Shown in pieces: positions 1-8,813 of a stretch of 64,000 nt of DNA (the first letter of the stretch is position 1; every line of letters begins with the position of its first letter). This stretch comes from Chara braunii (taxonomy: Eukaryota > Streptophyta > Charophyceae > Charales > Characeae). The position numbers and the translations under genes were made by a program. The notes below the pieces were generated by a model, which searched no databases, was not told where the DNA came from, and worked only from the letters and a program-made list of their open reading frames with translations. The stretch lies in assembly GCA_003427395.1 (NCBI GenBank), contig BFEA01000085.1:330748-394747 (forward strand). Reading direction: 5' to 3'.

Positions 1-319
1 GACGCAGTAAACTTCTACCACGTTGCATCGCTCCCATGCAGCGCTGAACAAGAGAATATGCCAGCAGAACGTGGGGGCAACAGGCTGAAGGGATGCGTGG
101 GGGTAGACGGTGGCGAGTAGGCGGGTAGAGTAGAAGTCGCGGAAGAGATGGAGAAGGAAGGGATGGAGAGGGAAGGTGACGGGGGTGCGGATCTGCTCGA
201 GGGTGAGAAAGTCAAGGGGTCGGTGGGATAGCATGCGAGGACGAAGGCCTATCGCCCGCATCGGTACGTGGGCGAATTGGGGGACGGGTGGCGCTAGAGG
301 AGGAGGAGGATCGGCTCCG
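1..319. other. No gene seen; probable 3' end of element A
   Basis: G/A-rich sequence downstream (in minus-strand terms) of the last ORF of element A. Only short open frames occur. I do not recognise an LTR here; if one exists it starts here or beyond the window edge. Confidence 0.4.
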
Positions 320-1243
320 TCATCGTCGCGCGGTACTTGAGGTGGCGGCTGCAGGGTCACCATCGTCGGGCTTTGGCGGCTCCGGATCCCTAGTCGGATC
401 GTTGCCGATGTGCAGGCTGGCTCCGCTGGCGAACTCCAGTTGTCGCTTGCCGGTGACAATTTCTTCGCGCCTTCGCGCTGCCTCCGGATCTTCCACCTCC
501 GTGCCTGTGCATGTTGCTTCCTCCGGCAAGGCTTCCCACTCAGACTCGGTTCCTTCTCCCCCCTCTTCTTCTTCTTCTTTACTCAGCTCACCCTCGCTAT
601 ATTCGCTATAACTTCCCTCCTCCGACGTTTCCTCGTAGTCGTCTTCTTCTTCGTCGTCGATCACCACTACCTCCTCCTTGGGATAGAAGGCGTGAGGTAT
701 GATGTCGTAGGGCTTCAAATACTCCTGCCGCGATGGTAGCGTATCCTCGTCCCTGGGTTCCTCCAAGCACGGAGTGCACTGAAGGTACGGATCCAGCGAT
801 CGCTCGAGAATGTATGGAGCAGGACTGTCGTCACTTTGCGAATAGATGTCGGGCGAGAGATCGTCCGCCAATTGCACGATCGGCGCGATGAGCTCCTGCG
901 CAATCAACTGGCGGCGACCCGGCCGTACCGATCCAAAGAGAAAGCCAAGAAGATCTCCCTCCACGTTAGTCCTCCAAGCCTGTATGATCAGCAGCTCCGG
1001 ATTCTCGATCCACGCGGGATGCTCGCTGGTGCCCGTCCACGTTACTTGTACTCGGGCCAGGCAAAAGGACAACTCGTCAAAAGTTTCGCGCCACAACCGC
1101 CAATGCCCCAGGTTGATAAGCGGGACAGAAAGAGGCTCGAACGAGAAAGAAAGAGAAGGATGAAGATCGGATTGCCATAAGGTGGGGAAAAGAGAGGGGA
1201 GACCGAAGATAGAGAGAGGAGCGAGAGGATCAGCGTGGTTCAT
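320..1243 (-). CDS. Hypothetical acidic ORF, second ORF after integrase in element A
   Basis: An uninterrupted 307-residue frame with an ATG at 1243. I do not recognise the family. The first half is mixed (Trp/Leu-rich, for example 'GHWRLWRETFDELSFC'). The middle holds a long Asp/Glu/Ser tract (roughly residues 193-240) and the C-terminus is Pro/Asp/Ala-rich. No signal peptide, transmembrane segment or zinc motif is apparent. The start codon overlaps the stop of the preceding ORF as ATGA (1243-1240), which suggests coupled translation, or else a single ancestral ORF split by a frameshift. Its position between integrase and the presumed 3' LTR is where env-like or accessory ORFs sit in some Gypsy elements, but nothing here looks like an envelope. 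Being open for 307 codons in an otherwise broken element is notable, although the biased acidic stretch may help it stay open. Confidence 0.5.
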   Translation of the reverse strand: MNHADPLAPLSIFGLPSLFPTLWQSDLHPSLSFSFEPLSVPLINLGHWRLWRETFDELSFCLARVQVTWTGTSEHPAWIENPELLIIQAWRTNVEGDLLGFLFGSVRPGRRQLIAQELIAPIVQLADDLSPDIYSQSDDSPAPYILERSLDPYLQCTPCLEEPRDEDTLPSRQEYLKPYDIIPHAFYPKEEVVVIDDEEEDDYEETSEEGSYSEYSEGELSKEEEEEGGEGTESEWEALPEEATCTGTEVEDPEAARRREEIVTGKRQLEFASGASLHIGNDPTRDPEPPKPDDGDPAAATSSTARR

Positions 1244-1722
1244 TGGGGACGTGGGAAGGGGACGAGGGTGGGGATCGCAACTGGCCGCTCGCGCGGAGAA
1301 CGGCGGATGTCGCCAATATATGGTGCAAAGGTCGGGATGAGGTTATGCCCAGGTCGAATGAGAACGTGCTGCCACACGTTGGACACTTGCTCCGTCCACT
1401 CTCGCAGCGAAGCCAAGATCGCGGTATGCCTTTGCGGATTGACCGAGCTGATGTCGCCGCTGAACGCCTCAACCGTGGTGACGTGGCTTGTCCTGGGAGC
1501 CGCTCGCCGATGAACTGCGATCACCTCCGCAAATACTACTGCTTGAGGACTCCCTTCGATTTGAAATGCGGCAGCGGCACAGATACCCACGTCGCAGAGA
1601 TATTGCGCCAAACGCCGAAGATCCGTATTGAGCCGAGGGTGACAAACCTGCCGAATCTCTGAGATGTGGCCGCGTGGCTGCAACAGCTGTGCGTTAAGAG
1701 CCCGCTCCGTGATGAAACTCAT
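1240..1722 (-). CDS. Hypothetical ORF, first ORF after integrase in element A
   Basis: The ATG at 1722 overlaps the integrase stop codon as ATGA (1722-1719), and the ORF's own stop overlaps the next ORF's ATG in the same way (1243-1240). From this ATG it encodes 160 residues; the frame is open a little further upstream to 1752 without an ATG. The product is mixed in composition with several Cys and His residues but no spacing I recognise as a zinc finger. No signal peptide or membrane segment is obvious. It is probably translated from the same RNA as pol if it is a real gene. The alternative is that it is the C-terminal extension of integrase displaced by a frameshift; the -1 frame relation at both junctions fits either view. 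Confidence 0.45.
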   Translation of the reverse strand: MSFITERALNAQLLQPRGHISEIRQVCHPRLNTDLRRLAQYLCDVGICAAAAFQIEGSPQAVVFAEVIAVHRRAAPRTSHVTTVEAFSGDISSVNPQRHTAILASLREWTEQVSNVWQHVLIRPGHNLIPTFAPYIGDIRRSPRERPVAIPTLVPFPRPQ

Positions 1723-2699
1723 GGCGAGGTGGGAGAGGAGGACGAAGGGCAAGAGGGAGAAAGAGGAGAGAGAGTTAAATTGTTGTCGTTCTCCTCGCTT
1801 TCCGAGGAAGAAGAGGGAGGAAGATCAGAAGGAGGAAGAAGACGGAGGTAGGAGGTATGTCGGACGATGGGGACAGAGCTATGGCTGGCACTAGCCTCAG
1901 GCACGATGCGCACCGTGTTGGCGCCGTTGGGTCCGAGCTCAACGACGCGAAAACAACCAGAAAACTTGGGAGCGAGTTTCCGGTCGCGTGCACATTTACG
2001 TACCTGCACTAGGTCCCCTGATTTATATTGGTGTTGGGGCCCAGCATTTCCATTCCGAGCCTCGTAGCTACGGACCTATCTACCGTGGGCCAGTTCAGTC
2101 ATTGTTTGCCTTTTTCGGGCTAGCTTTGGGACGGCCCGTTCCATTAATTCGGTATACCTTTTGGCCTTGGCCTTGAGAGCTGCACGCGTGTCTCTACCCC
2201 CTGCTTCGACAATTTCCGAGTTACCCTGGTAGTCGACATAGGGGAGGCTATTGGTTCGAAGCTGAAAAGGGGTAAACCCTGTGGACTCGTGAGGGGTGGC
2301 CCGGTGGATCTCGATGATCTGATATACGATCTCGGGCCAAGGACGCGTGTCGTGTGCCGCTAAGTTCCTGCGAAGGGCGGTTTTGATCATTCGGTTGGCA
2401 TTTTCGGCCAACCCGTTCGACTGGGACACGTGGGGTGCCGTATGTCGGAGCGTGACGCCCCTTCGCGCAAGCAGTTCTTCTACCTCACCTTTGAATTCAG
2501 ACCCATTGTCGGTTAGAATTTCTTCCGTATCTAGATGGGTATAGAGGAACCGTTCGATGTACGTGGCAATTTTTGCGGCTTTTCGGGTCTTACAGGGATA
2601 GACTTCGATGTACTTGGAAAAATGGTCAATTAATACTAACAGGATAGAATATTCACAACGGTTGGGGACAGGTGGCACGTCGATATCTGTCGTGTCCAT
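1719..2699 (-). pseudogene. Integrase catalytic core and C-terminal GPF-like domain (element A)
   Basis: The core (2699-2076) shows the three acidic DDE residues in context: Asp in 'LVLIDHFSKY', Asp in 'LTDNGSEF' and Glu in 'NGLAENANRMIK', so the catalytic triad survives. It would insert element cDNA into the host genome. The same frame continues after a single TAG (2076-2078), explicable as CAG to TAG, into a C-terminal section at 2009-1719 with 'KLAPKFSGCFRVVELG', which corresponds to the GPF/Y module of Gypsy integrases. I see no chromodomain; the end is Ser/Pro-rich. The terminal TGA overlaps the ATG of the next ORF. The N-terminal zinc domain lies upstream in another frame and is degraded. 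Confidence 0.85.
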
Positions 2700-3099
2700 A
2701 CTGACTCGCTGGAAAGGACGCTCTACTTCTGTTGGTACTATCGTGTTTGGTCCCCGTATTGGGGCGCGATCAGCGGCACAGACCAGACAGTTAGCGACAA
2801 TGTATTTGACATCATCTCGTATATTGGTGGTTCTGGTCTACAGTTGCCTCCGTAACACGTATTGCGAAATGAGTTGCCTGTTCTTCGTGAGCAGATCAGA
2901 TCCAATCGTATCTCTGGAATGGATGGGGAACCATCAACCACGAACCTGATCCGTCAGTTTTACGCTTTTCCAAATGACCGTTGATCCATCGATAGTCCCG
3001 AGATCTCTCGGTCCCCCTACGTCTGTCGTGTTTGGTGAGGTGGCCCAATGATAATCCCGTTAATTTCGCCAATAAAATTTTATCCGTCCAAACCTCCGC
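2700..3099 (-). pseudogene. Degraded integrase N-terminal zinc region (element A)
   Basis: Between the PHD-like ORF and the integrase core no long frame exists. Reading the minus strand, 'YIVANCLVCAADR' next to the core matches the Cys-x2-Cys half of the HHCC integrase zinc finger. The His half cannot be identified with certainty, because the frame breaks at a TAG and at least one indel. This links the RNase H/PHD part to the integrase core as one ancestral pol. Confidence 0.5.
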
Positions 3100-3438
3100 T
3101 CATCGGTATTTTTCGTCGTATTCAGGGCCGTCCGTACGGGCGGCCTCGAATTGAACCTTCGTGGGGAGTTTGTTCGTTCTACACAGGGGGCACCTCCATT
3201 CCTTGCTACTCGTCCGATATCGAACGCAGGCCCCGTGCGCACGATTGACACACGTGGCAAATTCTACCCAATCGACAAACCCGGTCTCGAAGGGATGACA
3301 GTCGACCCCATAAACCCGTGCAATACACGTGCAAAAATAACAGAATTTATCGGGGAGGGTGGCGAAGAAAGCTGAGGAAGTAAGAGGGGCAGAATTAGTA
3401 GGAGAGGAAGGGGTTGCAGAGGCGGGTGGGGTAGTCAT
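3100..3438 (-). CDS. PHD-like zinc finger ORF inside pol of element A
   Basis: From the ATG at 3438 (frame open to 3492) this encodes 112 residues: a Ser/Thr/Pro-rich N-terminus, then a Cys-rich module. Visible ligand candidates are Cys-x2-Cys ('CYFC'), a Cys in 'GVDC', Cys-x4-His-x2-Cys ('CVNRAHGAC') and a terminal Trp-x-Cys-x2-Cys ('WRCPLC'). The last two are the signature of the C-terminal half of a PHD finger, a module that usually reads histone H3 tails. In a canonical PHD the segment 'WVEFATC' would carry a Cys where Phe stands; TTT to TGT is one base, so a ligand may have been lost. It sits between RNase H and integrase and is out of frame with both. A RING-type or other treble-clef finger is the main alternative. 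Confidence 0.55.
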   Translation of the reverse strand: MTTPPASATPSSPTNSAPLTSSAFFATLPDKFCYFCTCIARVYGVDCHPFETGFVDWVEFATCVNRAHGACVRYRTSSKEWRCPLCRTNKLPTKVQFEAARTDGPEYDEKYR

Positions 3439-3508
3439 GATGACAGAGAAGGAAAGGATGGGGCTGGATTGCAGGAGGGCAGAACAGACCAATTGGTCCT
3501 CGTGTCAC

Positions 3509-4300
3509 TTACTGCTTCGATAAGATCTCCACTTGGCCGTACCGAGGTCCGAGCTCCTGTTCGGGTTCGTTCCACGGAATCACCTCCTCATTCTTCGGAA
3601 CTTTCTCAGGCCGGTGCAATCGTGTCAGTCCGTCCGCATTCCCGTGTCTCTCGTGCTTCCGATGACGGATGTCAAAGTCCATGCTCTGCAGCACCGTCGC
3701 CCATCGCCCGATCATGCCAGAGTAATCCTTCAATTTCTTCAGAGCCAACAAGGGCTCATGATCAGTTACCAGGGTGAATTTTCGCCCGTACAGGTACGCG
3801 CGAAAGTGACTGATTCCCCAGAGAGCCGCGTAGCATTCTCCCGTTGGAGCGACGTAGTTGCGCTTGCAAACGGGCATCGATTTGGATGCATATTCCACCA
3901 CATTCTCGAGTCCGCTTAGTCCCACCTGGGCAAGGATCGCCGAAAATGCTTCTGGCTGCCAGTAAGTGATGAGAACAAAAGGCTTTTCGGGATCCAGTCT
4001 TATAAGGACCGGAGCCGAAATGAGTGCGGCCTTGAGTTTGGAAAACGCTTGATCGCACTCCAGCATCCAGATCAACGACCGATCTTTGCGCAGCAGATTT
4101 GTAAGGGGTCCCGCAATCGTCGCGAAGCCCTTGATAAATCTTCGGTAGTACGAGGCCAGGTCCAGAAAGGCGTGAACTTGCGTGATAGTTGTAGGCACCG
4201 GCGCATCCTTGACAACTGCCACCTTCTGCGGTTCCAGTTGAAGTCCTTTGTCTGTCACCACTGTCCCAAGAAGGAAATGGTGGTAAGAAAAAACTGACAC
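3509..4300 (-). pseudogene. RT connection and RNase H domains (element A)
   Basis: A 263-residue frame. The start continues the RT thumb/connection region ('VHAFLDLASYYRRFIKGFATIAGPL', shortened: 'SYYRRFIKGF'), followed by RNase H of the Ty3 type. The domain would degrade the RNA strand of the RNA/DNA hybrid. Of the four acidic residues, the first is lost: 'FVLITYWQPE' has Tyr (codon 3964-3962) where the Asp of the usual T-D motif stands. The Glu ('PTGECYAAL'), the second Asp ('LVTDHEPL') and the last Asp ('NADGLTR') are present. A one-base-class frameshift near 4,280 separates it from RT, with which it overlaps at 4255-4300. The C-terminal tail leads into the PHD-like ORF in another frame. 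Confidence 0.9.
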
Positions 4301-5634
4301 TTCTCAAGCGCCACTTTGAAACCCGCATCTCGTAACGCGTGCAACGCCCATTCGATGTGCTGCACGTGTCCCTCATAGGAACTCGAGTACACCAAAATGT
4401 CATTCATGTACACAATTACGCAGTAGTTGATGATGCTCTGCGCGGAACGAGTCTTCCGCACGAAATTTTGGAAAGCCATGTTCATGGCTCGCTGGAAGGT
4501 CGCGGGGGCGTTGCAGATACCCATCGGACATCGAATCCACTGCCACGTAACCTCGAAAAGCATAAACGCCGTTTTCAGACGATCTTCTTCTCAAACAAGA
4601 AGATGATGGAACCCATGGCGAACATCAAACTTGCTGAAAAATCGCACACTCCCAATCGCATCCAACAACTCATCAATTCGGGGGAGGGGGTACACATCTT
4701 TGATCGTGATGTCATTCAACTTTTGATAATCAATGCAAATACGAATCCCCCCAGCCTTTTTAGGCACGATAACTACGAAAAAAGACCAGGATCCAATTGC
4801 GGGTTCGATCCATCCATAAGCTTCGAATTCTTTGATCCGCTGATAAGCGGCCGCTCGTTGAGCTGGCGAGTATCGGTAAGGAACACAGCTAATGGGTGGG
4901 TGGTCTCCCGTGAGAATGGCATGCTCGATCATATTAGTTAAGCCAATATCATTACCATGCACGCTTAGCACCTCGGCATAACTGTTCAAAACATTGATTA
5001 AGGAATTTCGCAGTTCCGTGGAAACGTGTTTCGGTAGGGCGATCGTCGATCCCCCAAAAATCTGAAGGGGTATGTCGATCCAATCAACCGGACTCCTTCG
5101 TTGATTGTAGACAGTCCAAAAGATGGAACTACTGGTGCGAACGGAAAAGACAGTCGCAATCATCTGTGATTCGGATGGGCTGATCATTTCTGTTTCTTTA
5201 ACTTCGGTGTAAGTTTCTGAGTCGGCCGAAATCTGCTCCACAGCCAGTCCTGTTAGGTTCGTCATTTCTTGCATTAGATCAGACACATCATCTACCGGCA
5301 CTTCCGCTTTCTGTTTAATCAAAGCGATGGTCGCCCCCGTCGTTAGTAACGATCTGAGTGGAAAAACAGAAACATCCAAGTATTGTCCCGTTTGTTGATA
5401 ACGTGTTTGTAAGGAAAGTGCTTCCTCATACAAGGTACGAGGGGGTTCCAAATCGTCAGCCAGGTCGGACACTTGTAATATGGGTTCCCTTAGGAGGACT
5501 GAAGGACTGACCTGGGTTGTCAGGGGCGAGAACGCGCTGTCTTCGAAATCCACATGGAAGCTTCGGGTGGTGTCAGGGCATACTTGAAATTCTTCAGGAA
5601 TTTCCGTTCGAAAATTTCGACCAGGTGTTTCCAT
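4255..5634 (-). pseudogene. Reverse transcriptase (element A)
   Basis: Two ORFs (5634-4591 and 4563-4255) lie in the same frame and are separated by one TGA (4591-4593), explicable as CGA to TGA. The first has the fingers and palm start ('GGIRICIDYQKLNDIT', 'FFSKFDVRHGFHHLLV', with the motif A Asp). The second has 'CPMGICNAPATFQRAMN' and the catalytic box. That box reads Tyr-Met-Asn-Asp ('VYMNDILVYS') in place of the usual YxDD: the first catalytic Asp is Asn (codon 4404-4402), a single G-to-A change. The enzyme would copy element RNA into cDNA; this copy should be inactive. About 200 residues at the N-terminal side form the poorly conserved protease-RT linker. Confidence 0.92.
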
Positions 5635-6437
5635 TCATCTTCACTGGGCATCTCTTCTTCGTATTCCTGTTCCTTGATTCTATTACCGATGCTGGAGGGA
5701 GAGCACTCCTCGGGATCAATGCATCGGATGATCCCTATTTGGGCTGAGTTAGGGGTCCGTTTTATCGTTCGGGTGGAAATTCGCAAAGGAACAGTTTGGG
5801 GTTTTCCCCCAGTTTGCGTGAGCACCAATTGTTTTAAATCGAAATGCAGTCGTGCACCCACCGCCATCGCCCAAGGCAATCCTAATAGTACAAAATAGGA
5901 GCGCACATCTATCACGAGCGCGTTAACGAGGACGTGTACTCGTCGAACCTTTACAACCACATTCTCAATAATGCCTACTATGTTCATTGCTTCCTCATCG
6001 GCGGAGACATAATTGTCTTTGTCAGATTGAGGAAGAATAGATCCGAGTCATCCCGTCTTTCTCACAGTGTCTGATGATATGGCTACTGCTGAAGACCCTG
6101 TGTTGATAAGGGCGTTAAACGGCTTGCCCCAAACTTCACAGTCGCACTCCGCGCTTTTCTATAGTACCGGCCGAGCTCGTACGAAGTGATATTTTTCTGC
6201 TAAAGAGATCGCTGCTACTGGTGCGGCCTCAGGTTCGTCGACTTCGGGTTCGGGTTGTGCAACTTCCTCGCTTCCTTCCTTCTTCTTCAACATCCGTTGT
6301 ATGTGCTGATAGGTGAAACGCTTTTGATTTTTCTGGCAATGTTGTAAAAGTTTATCGTTCGCCGCTTCAGATATGGTGAGCAAATGTCCCACCGGGATCG
6401 GAACATGAATATCCAGCTGTTTGAGCGCTCGTAGCAC
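5520..6437 (-). pseudogene. Retropepsin-like protease with gag-protease linker (element A)
   Basis: One frame runs from 6437 to 5520 with two stops (TAG near 6157 and TGA near 6050, both explicable as C-to-T). The active-site loop is at about 6110-6080, in 'FNALINTGSSAVAIS', where the aspartic-protease triad Asp-Thr-Gly has become Asn-Thr-Gly (Asn codon 6104-6102). The change fits CpG to CpA. The flap/C-terminal region follows ('VLVNALVIDVRSYFVLLGLPWAM', here shortened to 'YFVLLGLPWAM'). Retropepsins mature the Gag-Pol polyprotein; with Asn at this position the protease should be dead. It is in the gag frame, so protease was probably fused to gag. Confidence 0.8.
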
Positions 6438-6659
6438 ATCAATCTCTCCAGTTCGAAATTGCGGACCAGGATTGGATTCACGATTGACCCATTCGAGATC
6501 ATCAGGGGCCGATCAGATCGCTCCGACCATGCCTGCAAGATGAAGATATTCGAGTGGATCGACCACATCAGCAGCGTCGGGAGAAGAAGCTCCCGATGTT
6601 GACGCCGTTGCCATCGATGGGGAAGGCTGTTCTGGGGTGTATGCCACGAGTTATCCTCC

Positions 6660-7850
6660 CTAGGCCGTATCCATCAAAGCGGCCACTTGTCCTTGATTCA
6701 GGGCCACGTGGGCCGCAGCAGGGGGAGGCTGATTACGTTTTGGCTGCGGACAGTCTCGGGCAAAATGCCCGGGCTGTTTGCAGTTAAAACACTCGATCTT
6801 TTCGGCTGGATTAGCCAGATGAGGGAACTGAGGTGCATACTCTGGTGCAGGCGGTGCAGGCAAGAGTGGAAATGATGCAGTGGTCGGCCGAGCAGGAGCC
6901 GGGTTAGGCTTAATTAGCCTGCCCATTATTTGTTTCATTCGTTCCATATGAGCGGCCTGCATTTGGATCAAGTTACTCATCCATTCGGACTGCTTGGTAG
7001 TGGTTGTATGGATCATCTGGGCAAGATGTAAGTTGGTTATGGCCGGCGAGGGGGGTTCGGGTGATATTCCATTTTTGACTGTCGCAATCGATTGATTCAT
7101 GGGGGGAGAGGAAGAAGAAGCAGGCGGGATATCGGAAACGATCCCGTCGGGAAGGTCATGGTCGGGGCGGGGATAAAACCGTTCGACCGCCTGCAACCAT
7201 GATCGCCTTTTAGTCGTTACATCCCGTATGGTATCTGTAATATCTTCGTCTCCCTGGCTGATATATTTCTTTGTATCAGCTAGGTCTAGTTCCAATGCTT
7301 TAGCGATGATAGCCGATAACTGGTGTGTTTTCGGCGCGACCTTTTTCTGCAGTTTCCCTTTCAATGTCGGACTTCGTAGGTGATCGATGAACAAATCTCG
7401 AGCGGATTTCTCTTCTCGCCCGGATTTGTCCAACGTGGTTTGAAATCGATCCACGAAATCGGGCAACAATTCCCCGGGTCCTTGTAGCCGATTTTTTAGC
7501 ACGTACCAGGCGGCATCTTCACTAATCGTATCGAATCCAGCCAAGAAGGCTTGCTTGAAGGTATCCCAATCTACCCACATATGTTTTCTAAACCAGTCAT
7601 GCGGCGTATTGCGGAGTATTAATGTCAAAACGCGGGGAAGATCGGCTGTACTGTAGTTTTGAGCTTCAACAGCTTCCAGCCAAGCCTCGAGATGGGTATG
7701 GTTAGGGAAAAAAGGGAAGGGGGCGGGGATGCTGACGATCACCCTAGTACCGTCCACCATTGGTGCTGCGGGTGCAGCTGCACCAGACCGAGATCTGGTC
7801 ACTGGGCGATCCTGACGAGCTGGTTGAGGTCCTCTCCTACCTCTCGCCAT
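6660..7850 (-). CDS. gag: Gag polyprotein with zinc knuckle (element A)
   Basis: An intact 396-residue frame from the ATG at 7850. The N-terminus is basic/Pro-rich. Residues about 55-200 form the capsid-like gag region ('HTHLEAWLEAVEAQNY', 'LQGPGELLPDFVDRF'). A Pro-rich linker is followed near residue 355 by a perfect CCHC zinc knuckle, 'CFNCKQPGHFARDC', which binds element RNA. The ATG lies only 33 bases after the primer binding site, so the leader is very short. The frame ends at a TAG within 'ALMDTA' but the same frame continues beyond it into the protease, suggesting an ancestral gag-protease fusion. It is the best preserved coding part of the element. Confidence 0.9.
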   Translation of the reverse strand: MARGRRGPQPARQDRPVTRSRSGAAAPAAPMVDGTRVIVSIPAPFPFFPNHTHLEAWLEAVEAQNYSTADLPRVLTLILRNTPHDWFRKHMWVDWDTFKQAFLAGFDTISEDAAWYVLKNRLQGPGELLPDFVDRFQTTLDKSGREEKSARDLFIDHLRSPTLKGKLQKKVAPKTHQLSAIIAKALELDLADTKKYISQGDEDITDTIRDVTTKRRSWLQAVERFYPRPDHDLPDGIVSDIPPASSSSPPMNQSIATVKNGISPEPPSPAITNLHLAQMIHTTTTKQSEWMSNLIQMQAAHMERMKQIMGRLIKPNPAPARPTTASFPLLPAPPAPEYAPQFPHLANPAEKIECFNCKQPGHFARDCPQPKRNQPPPAAAHVALNQGQVAALMDTA

Positions 7851-7871
7851 TTCGACTTACTATCATCAGAA

Positions 7872-7885
7872 CCGACACGTGTCGG
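7872..7885. repeat. Perfect 14-bp palindrome CCGACACGTGTCGG next to PBS
   Basis: CCGACACGTGTCGG is its own reverse complement, contains a CACGTG core, and overlaps the inner end of the primer binding site by two bases. It could form a hairpin in the RNA just downstream of the site of minus-strand initiation, or be a G-box in DNA. Confidence 0.7.
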
Positions 7886-7896
7886 CTCCGATACCA
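7884..7896 (-). promoter_or_regulatory. Primer binding site, initiator Met tRNA type
   Basis: The minus strand reads TGGTATCGGAGCC, which differs at one base from TGGTATCAGAGCC, the complement of the 3' end of plant initiator tRNA-Met. It lies directly between the LTR and gag, exactly where minus-strand DNA synthesis should start. Sequence similarity to the solo LTR at 21.3 kb stops at this point, which independently marks the LTR edge. Confidence 0.8.
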
Positions 7897-8127
7897 ACCT
7901 CACGCCCTGTGCTGTCTTTCGTTCGGAGTGTTGGACGTGCGGAAAGAAGCCCAGAAAAACAGCAAGATGGGGTGTGCCAAGGATTTTTTAAAATTGAATG
8001 TGGGGACACAGACGGAACTGAAATCCCCCGTGTTGGTCCCATGAAGCAAGTCGATTGCTTTCACGCGTCGCAGAATGCGCGCGCGGGTAAGGCGCGAAGA
8101 GAAAAAAAGCCAAATTCAATCCAAAAA

Positions 8128-8652
8128 TTATTGTCGGGCTTCCCGGCGGGCTACAGCCCGTCGTATAGAACGGAAAGGCTCTGGCACGCTTCGCATGTCT
8201 CGTTTTCGTATCAAATCTCGTTGTCGTTCGTTGGTCAGTTCCGAGTCCGGCCTGGATGGTCTCAGCCGCGTGGCTCTTTCTTTATGCTCGTCTCCACTCC
8301 GCACACGGTAGTGGAAACCCCTGGATTCGTAGTGCTCAAAGCGCTGACATTCGGTGCATAGAGTGCGCGGCCAGTGGGGTTCTACTGCCGTCCACGGGAT
8401 GACGATCAACTCGTTGAATGACAACAATATAAAGTAAGGTGGGAAGTGTGTATCGATAATGACAAACCCGGCCTCTACGAATCCGGAACAACGGTTGGCC
8501 GGAGGGAAGTAATATCGCCCGCCGATTTGTGCGACAGCTTCTCGTACGTCCTGCTCGCATACACGTGTCCTTTCCTCGTTGTAGGGAAAAGGCCGTGTTG
8601 AGACGGGAGGCGCGGGAGGCTGGCGCCCGATCGGAGGGTACTTGTCAGTCCA
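8128..8652 (-). CDS. LTR-encoded ORF, conserved with a second LTR copy
   Basis: From the ATG at 8652 (frame open to 8703) it encodes 174 residues. I do not recognise the family. A second copy in the solo LTR at 21.6-22.0 kb aligns along its length: both begin 'MWTD', share 'NRCSGF.EAGFVIIDT' (Asn/Thr variants), 'DEHKERA', and 'NER.RDLIRK'. A Cys-x2-Cys pair ('TLCTECQRF') is shared (with changed residues between). The C-terminus is strongly basic (Arg-rich), suggesting nucleic-acid binding. Conservation of the reading frame between two diverged LTRs argues that it is or was protein-coding. It lies downstream of the LTR TATA-like box and upstream of the PBS, so its message would be the 5' part of the genomic RNA. 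Confidence 0.6.
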   Translation of the reverse strand, partial: WTDKYPPIGRQPPAPPVSTRPFPYNEERTRVCEQDVREAVAQIGGRYYFPPANRCSGFVEAGFVIIDTHFPPYFILLSFNELIVIPWTAVEPHWPRTLCTECQRFEHYESRGFHYRVRSGDEHKERATRLRPSRPDSELTNERQRDLIRKRDMRSVPEPFRSIRRAVARREARQ

Positions 8653-8732
8653 CATATCAATCAATTGCAAAAACCTTGGGACGTCATCAAGCAAAGAAAA
8701 CACTCGAGCAAGTCACAATCAATTCCTTTCGA

Positions 8733-8735
<3 letters not shown>

Positions 8736-8810
<75 letters not shown>
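8736..8810. repeat. (GA)n microsatellite
   Basis: About 37 uninterrupted GA units in the 5' LTR of element A, just upstream (minus strand) of the LTR ORF. GA/CT tracts are common binding sites for plant GAGA-binding factors; a regulatory role here is speculation. Confidence 0.95.
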
Positions 8811-8813
<3 letters not shown>

